This document shows positions 6,971-14,328 of a DNA stretch of 23,520 nt, one piece after another. Each line of letters begins with the position of its first letter. The stretch's first letter is position 1. The translations under genes were made by a program, and so were the position numbers. The stretch spans positions 1 through 23,520 of the forward strand of contig CAYVZZ010000026.1 in the NCBI GenBank assembly GCA_964456185.1, given 5' to 3'. The notes below the pieces were generated by a model. It had not been told where the DNA came from, searched no databases, and saw only the letters and a program-made list of their open reading frames with translations. This DNA is from CAYVZZ01 sp964456185 (lineage in GTDB: Bacteria > Pseudomonadota > Gammaproteobacteria > Pseudomonadales > Alcanivoracaceae).

Positions 6971-9900
6971 TTAGATGGCGTTGGCCAAAAATTCCAAATG
7001 GTGGGCTGGGGTGATGTCGCCATCCACGCGCAGCTTGCCTTGTTGATAAAAAGCACGGATATCGGTGCCGCCTTTGGCCAAGGTGACAAGGTCGGCATCA
7101 CTTAAGGTGAAGGTGGTGCCGGCTTTGTCGTTGGAGCCTTCGCTGACTTTGGGCGGTTGCTGGGTAAAGTCGATCACCCAGCTGGCATCCGGCTCGGTAA
7201 TGTGGAATTGCAGCAGCTGTTTAATTGGCGTATCGCCATTTAGCTTATCGGCCAGTGCCGCAAAAATGGCCGGTGCCTGGGCTTCTTTGGGTTGGCGCTT
7301 GGGCTCGGCTTTTTCTTGTTTAGTGGTCGTGCCGCCACCTGCGATGCGCGCTTGGCGGGCTTCTTCAACACGGGCTTCTTCCATGCCTTTTAACGCTGTG
7401 AGCTTGTTGGAAGCCATGATATTGCCGCTGATTTTTAGCTGGCCGCCAAAGAATAGCTTTTGAGCATCGGCCACATCGCCACCCATCACCTTGGGCAGGT
7501 GCTCGGCACCCACCGTTAGGGTAACGTCTGCCTTGTCGGCAACGCCGGCGGTGCAGCTAGCGTTGTTTTTCAAATCCAGCACCCAGTCGAAATCCGGCTC
7601 GGTGATGTGGAATTGGAACACCGTTTTAACCTCATCAACCAGTTGCGGATTGTCTTTCACATAGCCGTCAATGGCGGTAAAAATGTCGGCGGCGGTAAGG
7701 CTCTCGTCTACCTCGGCGGCAGTTGATGCCGCGGATGCCGCCGAGCCACCGGCGGCGATACGCGCTTGACGCGCGGCTTCGAAATCGGCCGCCGGAATGG
7801 CAGAGAGGCTGGTGAGTTTATTAGAGGCCATAATGTTGCCGCTAATTTTCAAATCGCCACCAAAGAATAGCTTCTGGGCTTCGGCCACCGAACCCGACAT
7901 CACTGTGGCTAAATGCTTGCTGGCGAGTTCCAGCGTCACATCGGCTTTATCGCCAACGCCTGGCTTGCAGCTGCCATCGCCATTTTTCAAATCCAATATC
8001 CAATCGGAATCCGGGTCGGTGATGTGGAACTGGAAGGAGGTGCCGGTTTGGCTCACTAATTCAGGGTGTTGGTCAACATAGGCGGCAATCACGCCGAATA
8101 CATCCTCGGCGGTGAGGCTTTCGTCCACCGCTGCGGCGGGTGCGGCCTTGGCTGCGGTCGGTTTGGCTTTTGCCTTGGGCTGGGGAATTTCTTCATAGAG
8201 CTCAATGGCGGCATTTTTAATCACCAGCTCGTCGCGCTCCTTGGCGCGCACTTCAAATACAATGCGTGTTGGCGATTCTTTCCACATGCGAGTTTCCAGC
8301 GTATCGCCGGGATAAACGGTGGCCGCAAAGCGTACTTTTATGCTCTTGAAGTAACGGCCATCGTTGTTGGCAAAGGCTTTAATCACATGGCGGCCGGCAA
8401 AGCCAAAGGTGCAAAGGCCGTGCAAAATGGGCTTGTCATAACCAAACTGCTGGGCAAATTGCGGGTCGGCGTGGAGCGGGTTCCAGTCGCCAGACAAGCG
8501 ATACAGCAGGGTCTGGTTGGCGTCGGTTTGTTCCTCGATGATGGCGTCCGGCTCACGCTCGGGCGGGCAATTTACATCATCACCCGATGGCCCGCGGTCG
8601 CCGCCCCAGCCACCGGCACCTTTCACAAAAGCGGTCATCTCGTTGTAAATCAGTTCTTCGCCGGTTTCATCCTTGGAGGAAATAGCAAAGGTAATGACCG
8701 CGTTGGGGTCTTTGTCGTAGGCCTTTTTCAGGGTAAAGGTGTGGTGCAGCTTGGCATGGGGTGGCAAGGGGCGCTTGATTTCGGTGTATTGCTCACCGTG
8801 TAGCAGCCGATCAAAACCAAAGTTCATGCCGGGCAGCGGGCTCTTGCCTTGCTTGGCCATGTCCAGCATGGCGTTCATTTGCGGCATCACGCCATAGGTG
8901 GGGAATGCCTGAAAGTCGCTGCCCAGCTCATACACATAGGCCAGCTCATTTTTATCCAGCGGGTCGTGGGCGGCACCAATTCCCAGCGCATAAAGTGACA
9001 GGTCGCGCTCGTCATAACTGGAATCCACCTCCACTTCGGCATTGGCGGCCACATCCAAATCGATAAATTCATTACCGCCCAAGGGGGGATTGGTCACATT
9101 GGTGATAATCGGTGCCATGGATTGGGTAACATCGGCCGGATGAGTGGCCTCGTCAAAATTGGTGATTTTGTTCCACTGCTTGGCAATGTCATCGGGGGTA
9201 AAGGCACGGCCCGGCGCAAAACAATGCCCCACCGTGCGCTCCCAGCGTAGCTTGCCAATGTAGCCAGCGCCCACTTCAAACAGGCCGTGGTTTTCTTGGC
9301 AATCCTCATGGCACAGCCAGGCCACCAAGGGGCTAACCGCTTCCGGTTTGAGGTGCTGAAGGATGTCTTCCGGTAGCACGGTGGCAGTTAGCCGTGAAGC
9401 GGCAATGGGGGCAATGGTGTTTACCTGAATGCCCTTGGAAGCGCCTTCGATGGCCAGCGTATTGGCGAGCCCCAGCATGCCCAGCTTGGCAGCGGAGTAG
9501 TTGGCCTGACCAAAGTTGCCGTAAATGCCAGCCGCCGAGGTGGTCATGATGACGCGCCCATAGCGTTTGTCGCGCATAATTGGCCAAGCAGCGCGAGTAA
9601 CGCTCTCGGTACCCATTAAATGCACCTTAAGTACCAAATCCCAAGCGGCCTGATCCATTTTATGGAAGCTCACATCGCGCAAGATGCCGGCGTTATTGAT
9701 GACAATATCCACCGTGCCAAAGGCATCCAATGCGGTTTGTACGATACTTTCGCCGTTTTCCACCGAGTCATAATTGGCCACCGCCTCGCCACCGGCGGCG
9801 CGAATTTCTTCCACTACCTTGTCGGCGGCATTTTGTGAAGCACCATCGCCGTGGGCGTTACCGCCCAGGTCATTGACCACCACCTTGCAGCCGCGGCCGG

Positions 9901-9985
9901 CCAGTAATAAGGCGTGGCTGCGGCCTAAGCCGCCACCGGCTCCGGTGACAATGGCCACCCGCTCGTCAAAACGTAAATCTGTCAT
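6971..9985 (-). CDS. MFE-2-like multifunctional beta-oxidation protein with three SCP2 domains
   Basis: A 1004-residue fusion resembling the peroxisomal multifunctional enzyme type 2 (HSD17B4). Residues about 5-285 are a short-chain dehydrogenase: nucleotide-binding TGAGGGLG (14-21), NNAG (97-100), and catalytic Ser150, Tyr163 and Lys167 (YSAAK). Residues about 320-600 are a double-hotdog MaoC/hydratase-2 unit with D500-x-N502-P-L-H505 and LHG at about 521-523. Three SCP2 lipid-binding domains follow at about 620-727, 759-866 and 902-1004. The expected reactions are hydration of 2-enoyl-CoA to (3R)-hydroxyacyl-CoA and its oxidation to 3-oxoacyl-CoA. Animal MFE-2 has one dehydrogenase and one SCP2 domain; three SCP2 domains are unusual. 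I chose ATG 9985 because AAGGA lies 7 nt upstream; in-frame codons further up (to 10048) lack one. It heads a three-gene operon and diverges from bioB. Confidence 0.94.
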   Translation of the reverse strand: MTDLRFDERVAIVTGAGGGLGRSHALLLAGRGCKVVVNDLGGNAHGDGASQNAADKVVEEIRAAGGEAVANYDSVENGESIVQTALDAFGTVDIVINNAGILRDVSFHKMDQAAWDLVLKVHLMGTESVTRAAWPIMRDKRYGRVIMTTSAAGIYGNFGQANYSAAKLGMLGLANTLAIEGASKGIQVNTIAPIAASRLTATVLPEDILQHLKPEAVSPLVAWLCHEDCQENHGLFEVGAGYIGKLRWERTVGHCFAPGRAFTPDDIAKQWNKITNFDEATHPADVTQSMAPIITNVTNPPLGGNEFIDLDVAANAEVEVDSSYDERDLSLYALGIGAAHDPLDKNELAYVYELGSDFQAFPTYGVMPQMNAMLDMAKQGKSPLPGMNFGFDRLLHGEQYTEIKRPLPPHAKLHHTFTLKKAYDKDPNAVITFAISSKDETGEELIYNEMTAFVKGAGGWGGDRGPSGDDVNCPPEREPDAIIEEQTDANQTLLYRLSGDWNPLHADPQFAQQFGYDKPILHGLCTFGFAGRHVIKAFANNDGRYFKSIKVRFAATVYPGDTLETRMWKESPTRIVFEVRAKERDELVIKNAAIELYEEIPQPKAKAKPTAAKAAPAAAVDESLTAEDVFGVIAAYVDQHPELVSQTGTSFQFHITDPDSDWILDLKNGDGSCKPGVGDKADVTLELASKHLATVMSGSVAEAQKLFFGGDLKISGNIMASNKLTSLSAIPAADFEAARQARIAAGGSAASAASTAAEVDESLTAADIFTAIDGYVKDNPQLVDEVKTVFQFHITEPDFDWVLDLKNNASCTAGVADKADVTLTVGAEHLPKVMGGDVADAQKLFFGGQLKISGNIMASNKLTALKGMEEARVEEARQARIAGGGTTTKQEKAEPKRQPKEAQAPAIFAALADKLNGDTPIKQLLQFHITEPDASWVIDFTQQPPKVSEGSNDKAGTTFTLSDADLVTLAKGGTDIRAFYQQGKLRVDGDITPAHHLEFLANAI
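7331..8128 (-). repeat. Tandem duplication of SCP2 unit (period 139 codons, 417 bp)
   Basis: Two consecutive units inside the MFE-2-like gene are near copies at protein level: each starts VDESLTA, contains FQFHIT-[DE]-PD and the shared block LKISGNIMASNKLT, and ends with ARQARIA-[AG]-GG. Unit 1 spans about 7745-8128 and unit 2 about 7331-7711. Corresponding codons often differ at the third base (for example in the NIMASNKLT block), so the duplication is not fresh. The third SCP2 domain (about 6974-7282) is much more diverged and lacks the VDESLTA lead. Confidence 0.9.
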
Positions 9986-10191
9986 TGTTGCATCCTTGGT
10001 TGTTTTGTTATCGCCATTCATTGCGCGATATTTCAACAATGGATGCAATGACAGTTCCGCTCACGGAATAGACAACTTATGACGGCAGAATCGCTGGTTA
10101 CTGTAAACTTAAACTATTATTTAAAGTTGACAATAAGAATTGCTTCACCAACACTGCGGCTTCGCACTGTTGTTGATAGAAGGAAAGCACC
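9986..10191. promoter_or_regulatory. Divergent promoter region between the MFE-2 operon and bioB
   Basis: This 206-bp gap must hold promoters for both directions. The AT-rich core at 10098-10136 contains the BirA-like palindrome. A perfect TTGACA (10127-10132) sits in its right arm and could be a -35 box for bioB, although I see no good -10 box 16-18 nt on. TATTAT at 10115-10120 could be a -10 box in the plus direction with a poor -35. No confident promoter for the minus-strand operon is visible. A hairpin with arms 10150-10158 and 10163-10171 (8 of 9 pairs) lies in the bioB leader. Confidence 0.5.
10098..10136 (+). promoter_or_regulatory. Candidate BirA operator upstream of bioB
   Basis: CTGTAAAC (10101-10108) and GTTGACAA (10126-10133) are separated by 17 nt. 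This matches the proteobacterial BirA pattern TTGTAAACC-N14/15-GGTTTACAA counted over the same arms. The dyad extends further: 13 of 17 positions are symmetric between 10098-10114 and 10120-10136. BirA with biotinoyl-AMP represses biotin synthesis genes, and the site lies 56 bp before the bioB start, overlapping likely promoter elements. Confidence 0.72.
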
Positions 10192-11193
10192 ATGCCGGAT
10201 TGTACGAATACATCACCCTATAACACCGTTGAAGCCATTGAGGCGCTGTTCAACAAGCCGTTCATGTCTCTTTTGGCACAGGCACACGCAGTGCATGAGG
10301 CAAACCATGATGCCCATGCCGTGCAGCTATCAACATTGCTTTCCATTAAAACGGGCGGTTGTCCGGAAGACTGCAGCTATTGCCCCCAAGCACAGCGTTA
10401 CCACACCAGCGTGAAAGCGCAAAAGTTGTTGGATTTGGACGAGGTAAAGCAGCAAGCACTGAACGCCAAAAACGCCGGTGCTACCCGTTTTTGTATGGGG
10501 GCCGCCTGGCGTGGCCCTAAAGACCGCGACATTCCCAGAGTGGCGGAAATGATTCGGGAAGTGAAAGCGCTGGGGCTGGAAACCTGTGCCACCTTGGGGT
10601 TGCTGGGTGAGGGACATGCCGAAAAGCTCAAAGACGCCGGGCTGGATTATTACAACCACAATATCGATACCTCGCCCGATTACTATGGCGAAATCATTCA
10701 TACCCGCGAGTTTGAAGACCGTCTGGAAACGCTAAAGCAGGTGGGGGACGCCGGGCTGAAAATCTGTTGTGGCGGCATTGTCGGCATGGGCGAAACCCGT
10801 CGCCAGCGGGCCGGCTTGTTGCATGCGCTAGCCCAGCTGCCTACGCCGCCCACCTCGGTACCCATTAATCAACTGGTGCCTGTGCCGGGCACGCCATTGG
10901 AAAATGCTGAAACACTCGACCCTTTCGAATTTGTGCGCACCATTGCCGTGACGCGTATTGTGCTGCCCAAATCGATAGTGCGTCTATCGGCCGGCCGCCG
11001 TGACATGGATGAAGCGTTACAGGCGTTATGCTTTTTTGCGGGGGCAGGCTCCATCTTTACCGGCGACAAATTGTTGACGACGGATAATCCCGCCCGTGAC
11101 GATGACATGGCGTTGCTTAAACGGCTCGACATGCACCCGCTGGAAGTGGCAGTGGAAGAAGTGGAGAGTGGCTGCCAGTGTGGCGCGGCCTAG
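10192..11193 (+). CDS. bioB: Biotin synthase
   Basis: BioB is the radical-SAM enzyme that inserts sulfur into dethiobiotin, the last step of biotin synthesis, using a [4Fe-4S] and a sacrificial [2Fe-2S] cluster. The 333-residue protein has the radical-SAM motif at Cys57-x3-Cys61-x2-Cys64 in GGCPEDCSYCPQ. It also has FCMGAAWRGPKDRD, TCATLGLL, ICCGGIVGMGE and LSAGRRDM, which carry the [2Fe-2S] ligands. The C-terminus ends CQCGAA. The ATG at 10192 has AAGGA with a 7-nt spacer. Other bio genes (bioF, bioC, bioD, bioH) are not adjacent, so bioB is a single-gene unit here, probably controlled by the BirA-like site upstream. It converges on thiF with 5 bp between the stops. Confidence 0.97.
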   Translation: MPDCTNTSPYNTVEAIEALFNKPFMSLLAQAHAVHEANHDAHAVQLSTLLSIKTGGCPEDCSYCPQAQRYHTSVKAQKLLDLDEVKQQALNAKNAGATRFCMGAAWRGPKDRDIPRVAEMIREVKALGLETCATLGLLGEGHAEKLKDAGLDYYNHNIDTSPDYYGEIIHTREFEDRLETLKQVGDAGLKICCGGIVGMGETRRQRAGLLHALAQLPTPPTSVPINQLVPVPGTPLENAETLDPFEFVRTIAVTRIVLPKSIVRLSAGRRDMDEALQALCFFAGAGSIFTGDKLLTTDNPARDDDMALLKRLDMHPLEVAVEEVESGCQCGAA

Positions 11194-11198
11194 TCAGC

Positions 11199-12170
11199 TT
11201 AGGCGGAGTAAAAGCTGGCGGCTAATACTGCTAGATTCTCAGCCCCACGCTCACGCAATGCTAATGCGGCACGGGTGGCGCGCACACCACTGGCACAGGC
11301 GAAAACCAAGCGCTGGTTGTCGGGTGGCGTCCAATCGTCAAGTTCTTCTATAGCCAGCCGTATGGCTTGAGACACAAGGGGCGTGGGCGCTTCTTCCGGT
11401 GGTCGTAGTTCAATCACACAATCGTTGGGCGTTAGTGCCTGTTTGCCAATGAGCGGGATGCCGTCGTGGTTGATTGGCGCATCATTAAAACGAAAGCGAC
11501 TGAGCTGCCAGTTGGCAAAATCGAAACGCCAAAGCTGGCCGATAGCACTTGGCGTTAAGCCAAGCAAAATGTTGAGCGCCATTTGCGCCTGAATACTACC
11601 CAACGTTGCCACCACCGGCCCGAAAACCCCCTGACTGTTGCAGTTGCCACCGGCAGTAGTGAGTTGCGGGAAAAGCGCCCGGTAATCAGGCCCCTTGCCA
11701 CAAAAGCCGCCCACATAGCCTTGTTGCTTGATGGCCGAGGCGGAAACCAGCGGTAGCTGGCGGTCACGGCAAGCATCCGACAGCAGATAAGTGACCGCCA
11801 ACCGGTCGGCGGCATCTACCACGAGGTCTATGTCTGCCAATGCATCTGATGCATTGTCCGGTGTGAGGTGTTGGCTAATCGCATCACACGTCACCTCGGC
11901 ATTCAGTGCGTTTAAGTGGGAGGCGGCGGCTTGGGCTTTTGCTTTGCCCACATCACTTTCACGAAAGAGTGTTTGGCGGTGCAGGTTGTGTTCTTCTACC
12001 TTGTCACCATCATATAAGCGTATAAAACCGACGCCCGCTCCGGCCAGAAGTGGCAATAAATGCGCGCCCAAACCGCCGGCACCAACCACCAGCACGCGGG
12101 CTTGCTTTAATGCCGTTTGGCCGGTTGCCCCGACTTCCGGCAAGCGCATTTGGCGGTCATAGCGGTTCAT
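11199..12170 (-). CDS. thiF: ThiF/MoeB-family adenylyltransferase fused to a rhodanese domain
   Basis: A 323-residue E1-like enzyme expected to adenylate the C-terminal glycine of ThiS for sulfur transfer in thiazole synthesis. The nucleotide site GAGGLG (30-35), the DGDKVEEHNLHRQ segment (54-66) and DAADR (119-123) are present. Cys177 in GGNCNSQGVFGPVV matches the ThiF cysteine that forms the acyl disulfide. The usual zinc ligands are absent: the first CxxC is replaced by PDYRALFP (161-168) and no C-terminal CxxC exists. From about residue 245 a compact rhodanese-like domain follows, with VIELRPPEE and the active-site loop CASGVR (Cys292). I chose ATG 12170; a TTG at 12194 would overlap thiG by 7 bp. 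It is the last gene of thiO-thiS-thiG-thiF. MoeB or HesA are alternatives, but the thi context decides. Confidence 0.9.
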   Translation of the reverse strand: MNRYDRQMRLPEVGATGQTALKQARVLVVGAGGLGAHLLPLLAGAGVGFIRLYDGDKVEEHNLHRQTLFRESDVGKAKAQAAASHLNALNAEVTCDAISQHLTPDNASDALADIDLVVDAADRLAVTYLLSDACRDRQLPLVSASAIKQQGYVGGFCGKGPDYRALFPQLTTAGGNCNSQGVFGPVVATLGSIQAQMALNILLGLTPSAIGQLWRFDFANWQLSRFRFNDAPINHDGIPLIGKQALTPNDCVIELRPPEEAPTPLVSQAIRLAIEELDDWTPPDNQRLVFACASGVRATRAALALRERGAENLAVLAASFYSA

Positions 12171-12187
12171 GTTGTCTCTCAAGGGGC

Positions 12188-12946
12188 TTACCAAAGGGAC
12201 GCCAAGCTGTCTAGTGGGGTTGACGGTTGCGCCATATCATAACGCGGCATAATGCCGGCCTCGCGAGCGTTGCGGCCGGCTTGTATGGCGTCGGCAAAGG
12301 CTTGTGCCATCTGTGGCGGGTGCAAGGCTTTGGCCACTGCGGTGTTCACCAAAATGGCATCAAAGCCCAGCTCCATGGCAATTGCCGCATCACTGGGCGA
12401 GCGTATGCCCGCATCGATGACCAAAGGAACATCCGAGAAATGCGCGCGGTAGGTTTTCAGGGCGTCAATGTTGCGCAGCCCTTGTCCCGAGCCAATGGGG
12501 GATGCCCAAGGCATCAATAGCGGGCAGCCAGCGGCTAATAGACGTTCGCCCACAATCAAATCATCAGTGGTATAGGGGTAGACCACAAAGCCGTCATCGC
12601 ATAACACTTGCGCGGCTTCCACTAGCCCGAAAGGGTCGGGCTGCAGGGTGTCATCATGGCCGATGACTTCCAGTTTGATGTGTGAGGTATTGAATAATTC
12701 GCGTGCCATTTGTGCGGTGGTAATGGCTTCTTTGGCGGTGTGGCAACCGGCGGTGTTGGGTAGCACCGGGCAGGGCAATTGCTTGAGAAAATCGCGAAAA
12801 CGTTCACCGCCTGAGCCCTCACGGCGCAGCGAAACCGTCACCATATCGGGCTGCGCAAGCTGTACCGCCTTGGCCAGCTCATCCAGAGAAGGATAACCAG
12901 CTGTGCCCAGCAGCAAATGGCTGTTAAACGCAATGATTTCCGACAT
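12188..12946 (-). CDS. thiG: Thiazole synthase ThiG
   Basis: ThiG is a TIM-barrel enzyme that condenses 1-deoxy-D-xylulose 5-phosphate, dehydroglycine and ThiS-thiocarboxylate into the thiazole phosphate of thiamine. The 252-residue protein has the Schiff-base lysine region SHIKLEVIG with Lys91, the phosphate-binding MPWASPIGSGQGL, and VIDAGIRSPSDAA. The start at 12946 has GGAGG five bases upstream; this ribosome binding site coincides with the terminal Gly-Gly codons of thiS, whose stop lies one base before this ATG. The two genes are therefore translationally coupled. The thiF ATG follows 17 bp after its stop. Confidence 0.96.
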   Translation of the reverse strand: MSEIIAFNSHLLLGTAGYPSLDELAKAVQLAQPDMVTVSLRREGSGGERFRDFLKQLPCPVLPNTAGCHTAKEAITTAQMARELFNTSHIKLEVIGHDDTLQPDPFGLVEAAQVLCDDGFVVYPYTTDDLIVGERLLAAGCPLLMPWASPIGSGQGLRNIDALKTYRAHFSDVPLVIDAGIRSPSDAAIAMELGFDAILVNTAVAKALHPPQMAQAFADAIQAGRNAREAGIMPRYDMAQPSTPLDSLASLW

Positions 12947-12947
12947 A

Positions 12948-13145
12948 TCAGCCTCCCTGCATCGGCGAGAGGATTTCCACACGCAGGCCGTTTTCCAGCG
13001 CCGTTTCTTCATGCTGTTGGCGTGGCACGAAGTTGCCGTTTATCGCACAGGCCACTTCATCTTTGGCATGGCCTTGCTCCTTGAGCAGGGCGGCCAGGGT
13101 GGCGGCAGCCGTCGTGACTGCTTCGCCATTAATGTACACTTGCAT
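12948..13145 (-). CDS. thiS: Sulfur carrier protein ThiS
   Basis: A 65-residue ubiquitin-like carrier that receives sulfur as a C-terminal thiocarboxylate and delivers it to ThiG. It starts MQVYINGEAV and ends EILSPMQGG with the obligatory Gly-Gly. It overlaps the end of thiO by 17 bp. A GGGAGAAAG ribosome binding site inside the thiO 3' end lies 5 nt before its ATG. The size and the position between thiO and thiG agree with the family. Confidence 0.95.
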   Translation of the reverse strand: MQVYINGEAVTTAAATLAALLKEQGHAKDEVACAINGNFVPRQQHEETALENGLRVEILSPMQGG

Positions 13146-14085
13146 AAGCGCTTTCTCCCGATTGGATTTTGGCAGCCAGTTGCTGTGCCATGAGTGGTGC
13201 TAAAATAAAGCCATGACGAAACATGCCATTGATATAGAAACGATTATTCTGGTAACGCACTTCCGGTAAGTTGCTGGGAAAAGCGGGCCTTAAACCGGCG
13301 CCAGCATGCAATAAAGCCGCTTCGGCAAAAGCCGGATGAACGGCGCAGGCGGCACTGATGAGCTCCATTAAAGCGCGCGCACTAATGGGAGCGGTGCTAT
13401 TGCTTTCCAGCATGGTGGCACCGACCATAAAGCGCCCCTTGCCGCGTGGCACGATGTAGCAGGGCGTGCGCGGGTGTAGCAAGCGCACGGGGCGGCTGAA
13501 TTGAATGTCATGGCTCTGCAATTCGAGCATTTCACCACGCACCGCACGCAGGTCTGGCAACTGGTCTTGGGCAGCAATACCGCGGCAATCGACTATCTCA
13601 CCACGCGGCTTGCCTTGCCGAAACACCACGCCATTAGCTTTTAGTCGTCGCTCCAACTCTAGCAAGGCTTGCAACGGATCCAAATGCGCTTCCTGTTCGT
13701 AAAACAACCCTTGCCGGTGGCGCGCCTCCAAGCCGGGTTCGATATCTGCCGGTGTGACTAGCTGGTGACCATGGGTACGCTCGGCAAAGCGCGTTAATGC
13801 AGCGCGGTCACGAGCCGCCGCTAATACCAAGGAACCGTGGCGTATTACTTGATGGGTGTGTGCTTCCCACCAATCAATGGCATTAAACCCTTCGTAGGCC
13901 AAAGTGGCATGGTCACTGGGCATGCATTCGCGCTCGCATTCCGGTGCCAACATGCCGCCTGCCAAACAAGAGGCCGTTTCATGCTCATCGGAGGTGAGCA
14001 CCTCAACAGTTGCCCCCATTTCTGCTAAGACGGTGGCAGCACAAAGCCCACTGACGCCATTACCGATAACCGACCAATCAATCAT
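13129..14085 (-). CDS. thiO: Glycine oxidase ThiO (FAD-dependent)
   Basis: ThiO oxidises glycine to dehydroglycine (iminoglycine), the C-N unit used by ThiG in aerobic thiazole synthesis. The 318-residue protein starts with an FAD Rossmann motif G8-N-G-V-S-G13 and has LAGGMLAPECE, HGSLVLAAARDRAAL and the C-terminal RFYINGMFRHGFILAPLMAQ flavin-binding segment, typical of DAO-family glycine oxidases. It is the first gene of the thiOSGF operon. The ATG at 14085 has GGGGA upstream with a short spacer. A TPP riboswitch lies about 165-245 bp upstream on the same strand. Use of ThiO rather than the radical enzyme ThiH points to an oxygen-dependent thiazole route. Confidence 0.94.
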   Translation of the reverse strand: MIDWSVIGNGVSGLCAATVLAEMGATVEVLTSDEHETASCLAGGMLAPECERECMPSDHATLAYEGFNAIDWWEAHTHQVIRHGSLVLAAARDRAALTRFAERTHGHQLVTPADIEPGLEARHRQGLFYEQEAHLDPLQALLELERRLKANGVVFRQGKPRGEIVDCRGIAAQDQLPDLRAVRGEMLELQSHDIQFSRPVRLLHPRTPCYIVPRGKGRFMVGATMLESNSTAPISARALMELISAACAVHPAFAEAALLHAGAGLRPAFPSNLPEVRYQNNRFYINGMFRHGFILAPLMAQQLAAKIQSGESAYASVH

Positions 14086-14212
14086 GTGGATTCCCCATTA
14101 CAATACAAAGCGATGGCAAACCGCACGCGAGATGGGGTGTTGATGGCCGTGAGATGCAAAGAAAGGGCGGAACAGTAACGAATGCCGATAACGGTCGGGT
14201 GAGTCGACCAAG

Positions 14213-14249
14213 ATGACATGGCGGGTAAGCCACCGGCGTGTAATGTCAT
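14213..14249 (-). other. Hairpin directly after the thiO riboswitch (possible expression platform)
   Basis: On the minus strand ATGACAT (14249-14243) and ATGTCAT (14219-14213) are perfect complements enclosing a 23-nt GC-rich loop. The hairpin abuts P1 of the riboswitch. A second small stem follows, GGTCG / CGACC at about 14209-14193. Neither is followed by a T-run, so Rho-dependent or translational control is as likely as intrinsic termination. Confidence 0.5.
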
Positions 14250-14328
14250 GACGTCCCTTCGCTAGCATAATCTAGAGCAGGTTCAACGGGTGTTTCTCAG
14301 CCCGGTAATTAAACGGGCACCCCGCGTC
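14250..14328 (-). ncRNA. TPP riboswitch upstream of thiOSGF
   Basis: Read on the minus strand, this matches the THI element: GGGGTGCCCG, then GGGCTGAGAAACACCC, TTGAACCTGCTCT and GCTAGCGAAGGGA. The closing P1 helix is GACG (14328-14325) with CGTC (14253-14250). TPP binding would reduce expression of the thiO-thiS-thiG-thiF operon. The start codon lies about 165 nt further downstream, which is long for direct ribosome-binding-site control. Confidence 0.93.

Noticed and set aside
6509..7105. Plus-strand open frame of 198 codons
   Set aside because: It crosses the junction of the thiolase and MFE-2-like genes in antisense and is a composition artefact.
8066..8803. Plus-strand open frame of 245 codons
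   Set aside because: It is antisense to the hydratase and SCP2 region of the MFE-2-like gene, has no ribosome binding site and encodes a low-complexity Gly/Val/His-rich product typical of a shadow frame.
10079..10414. Plus-strand open frame of 111 codons over the BirA-like site and the bioB start
   Set aside because: It overlaps the clear bioB reading frame in another phase, and its start falls in the promoter region without a ribosome binding site.
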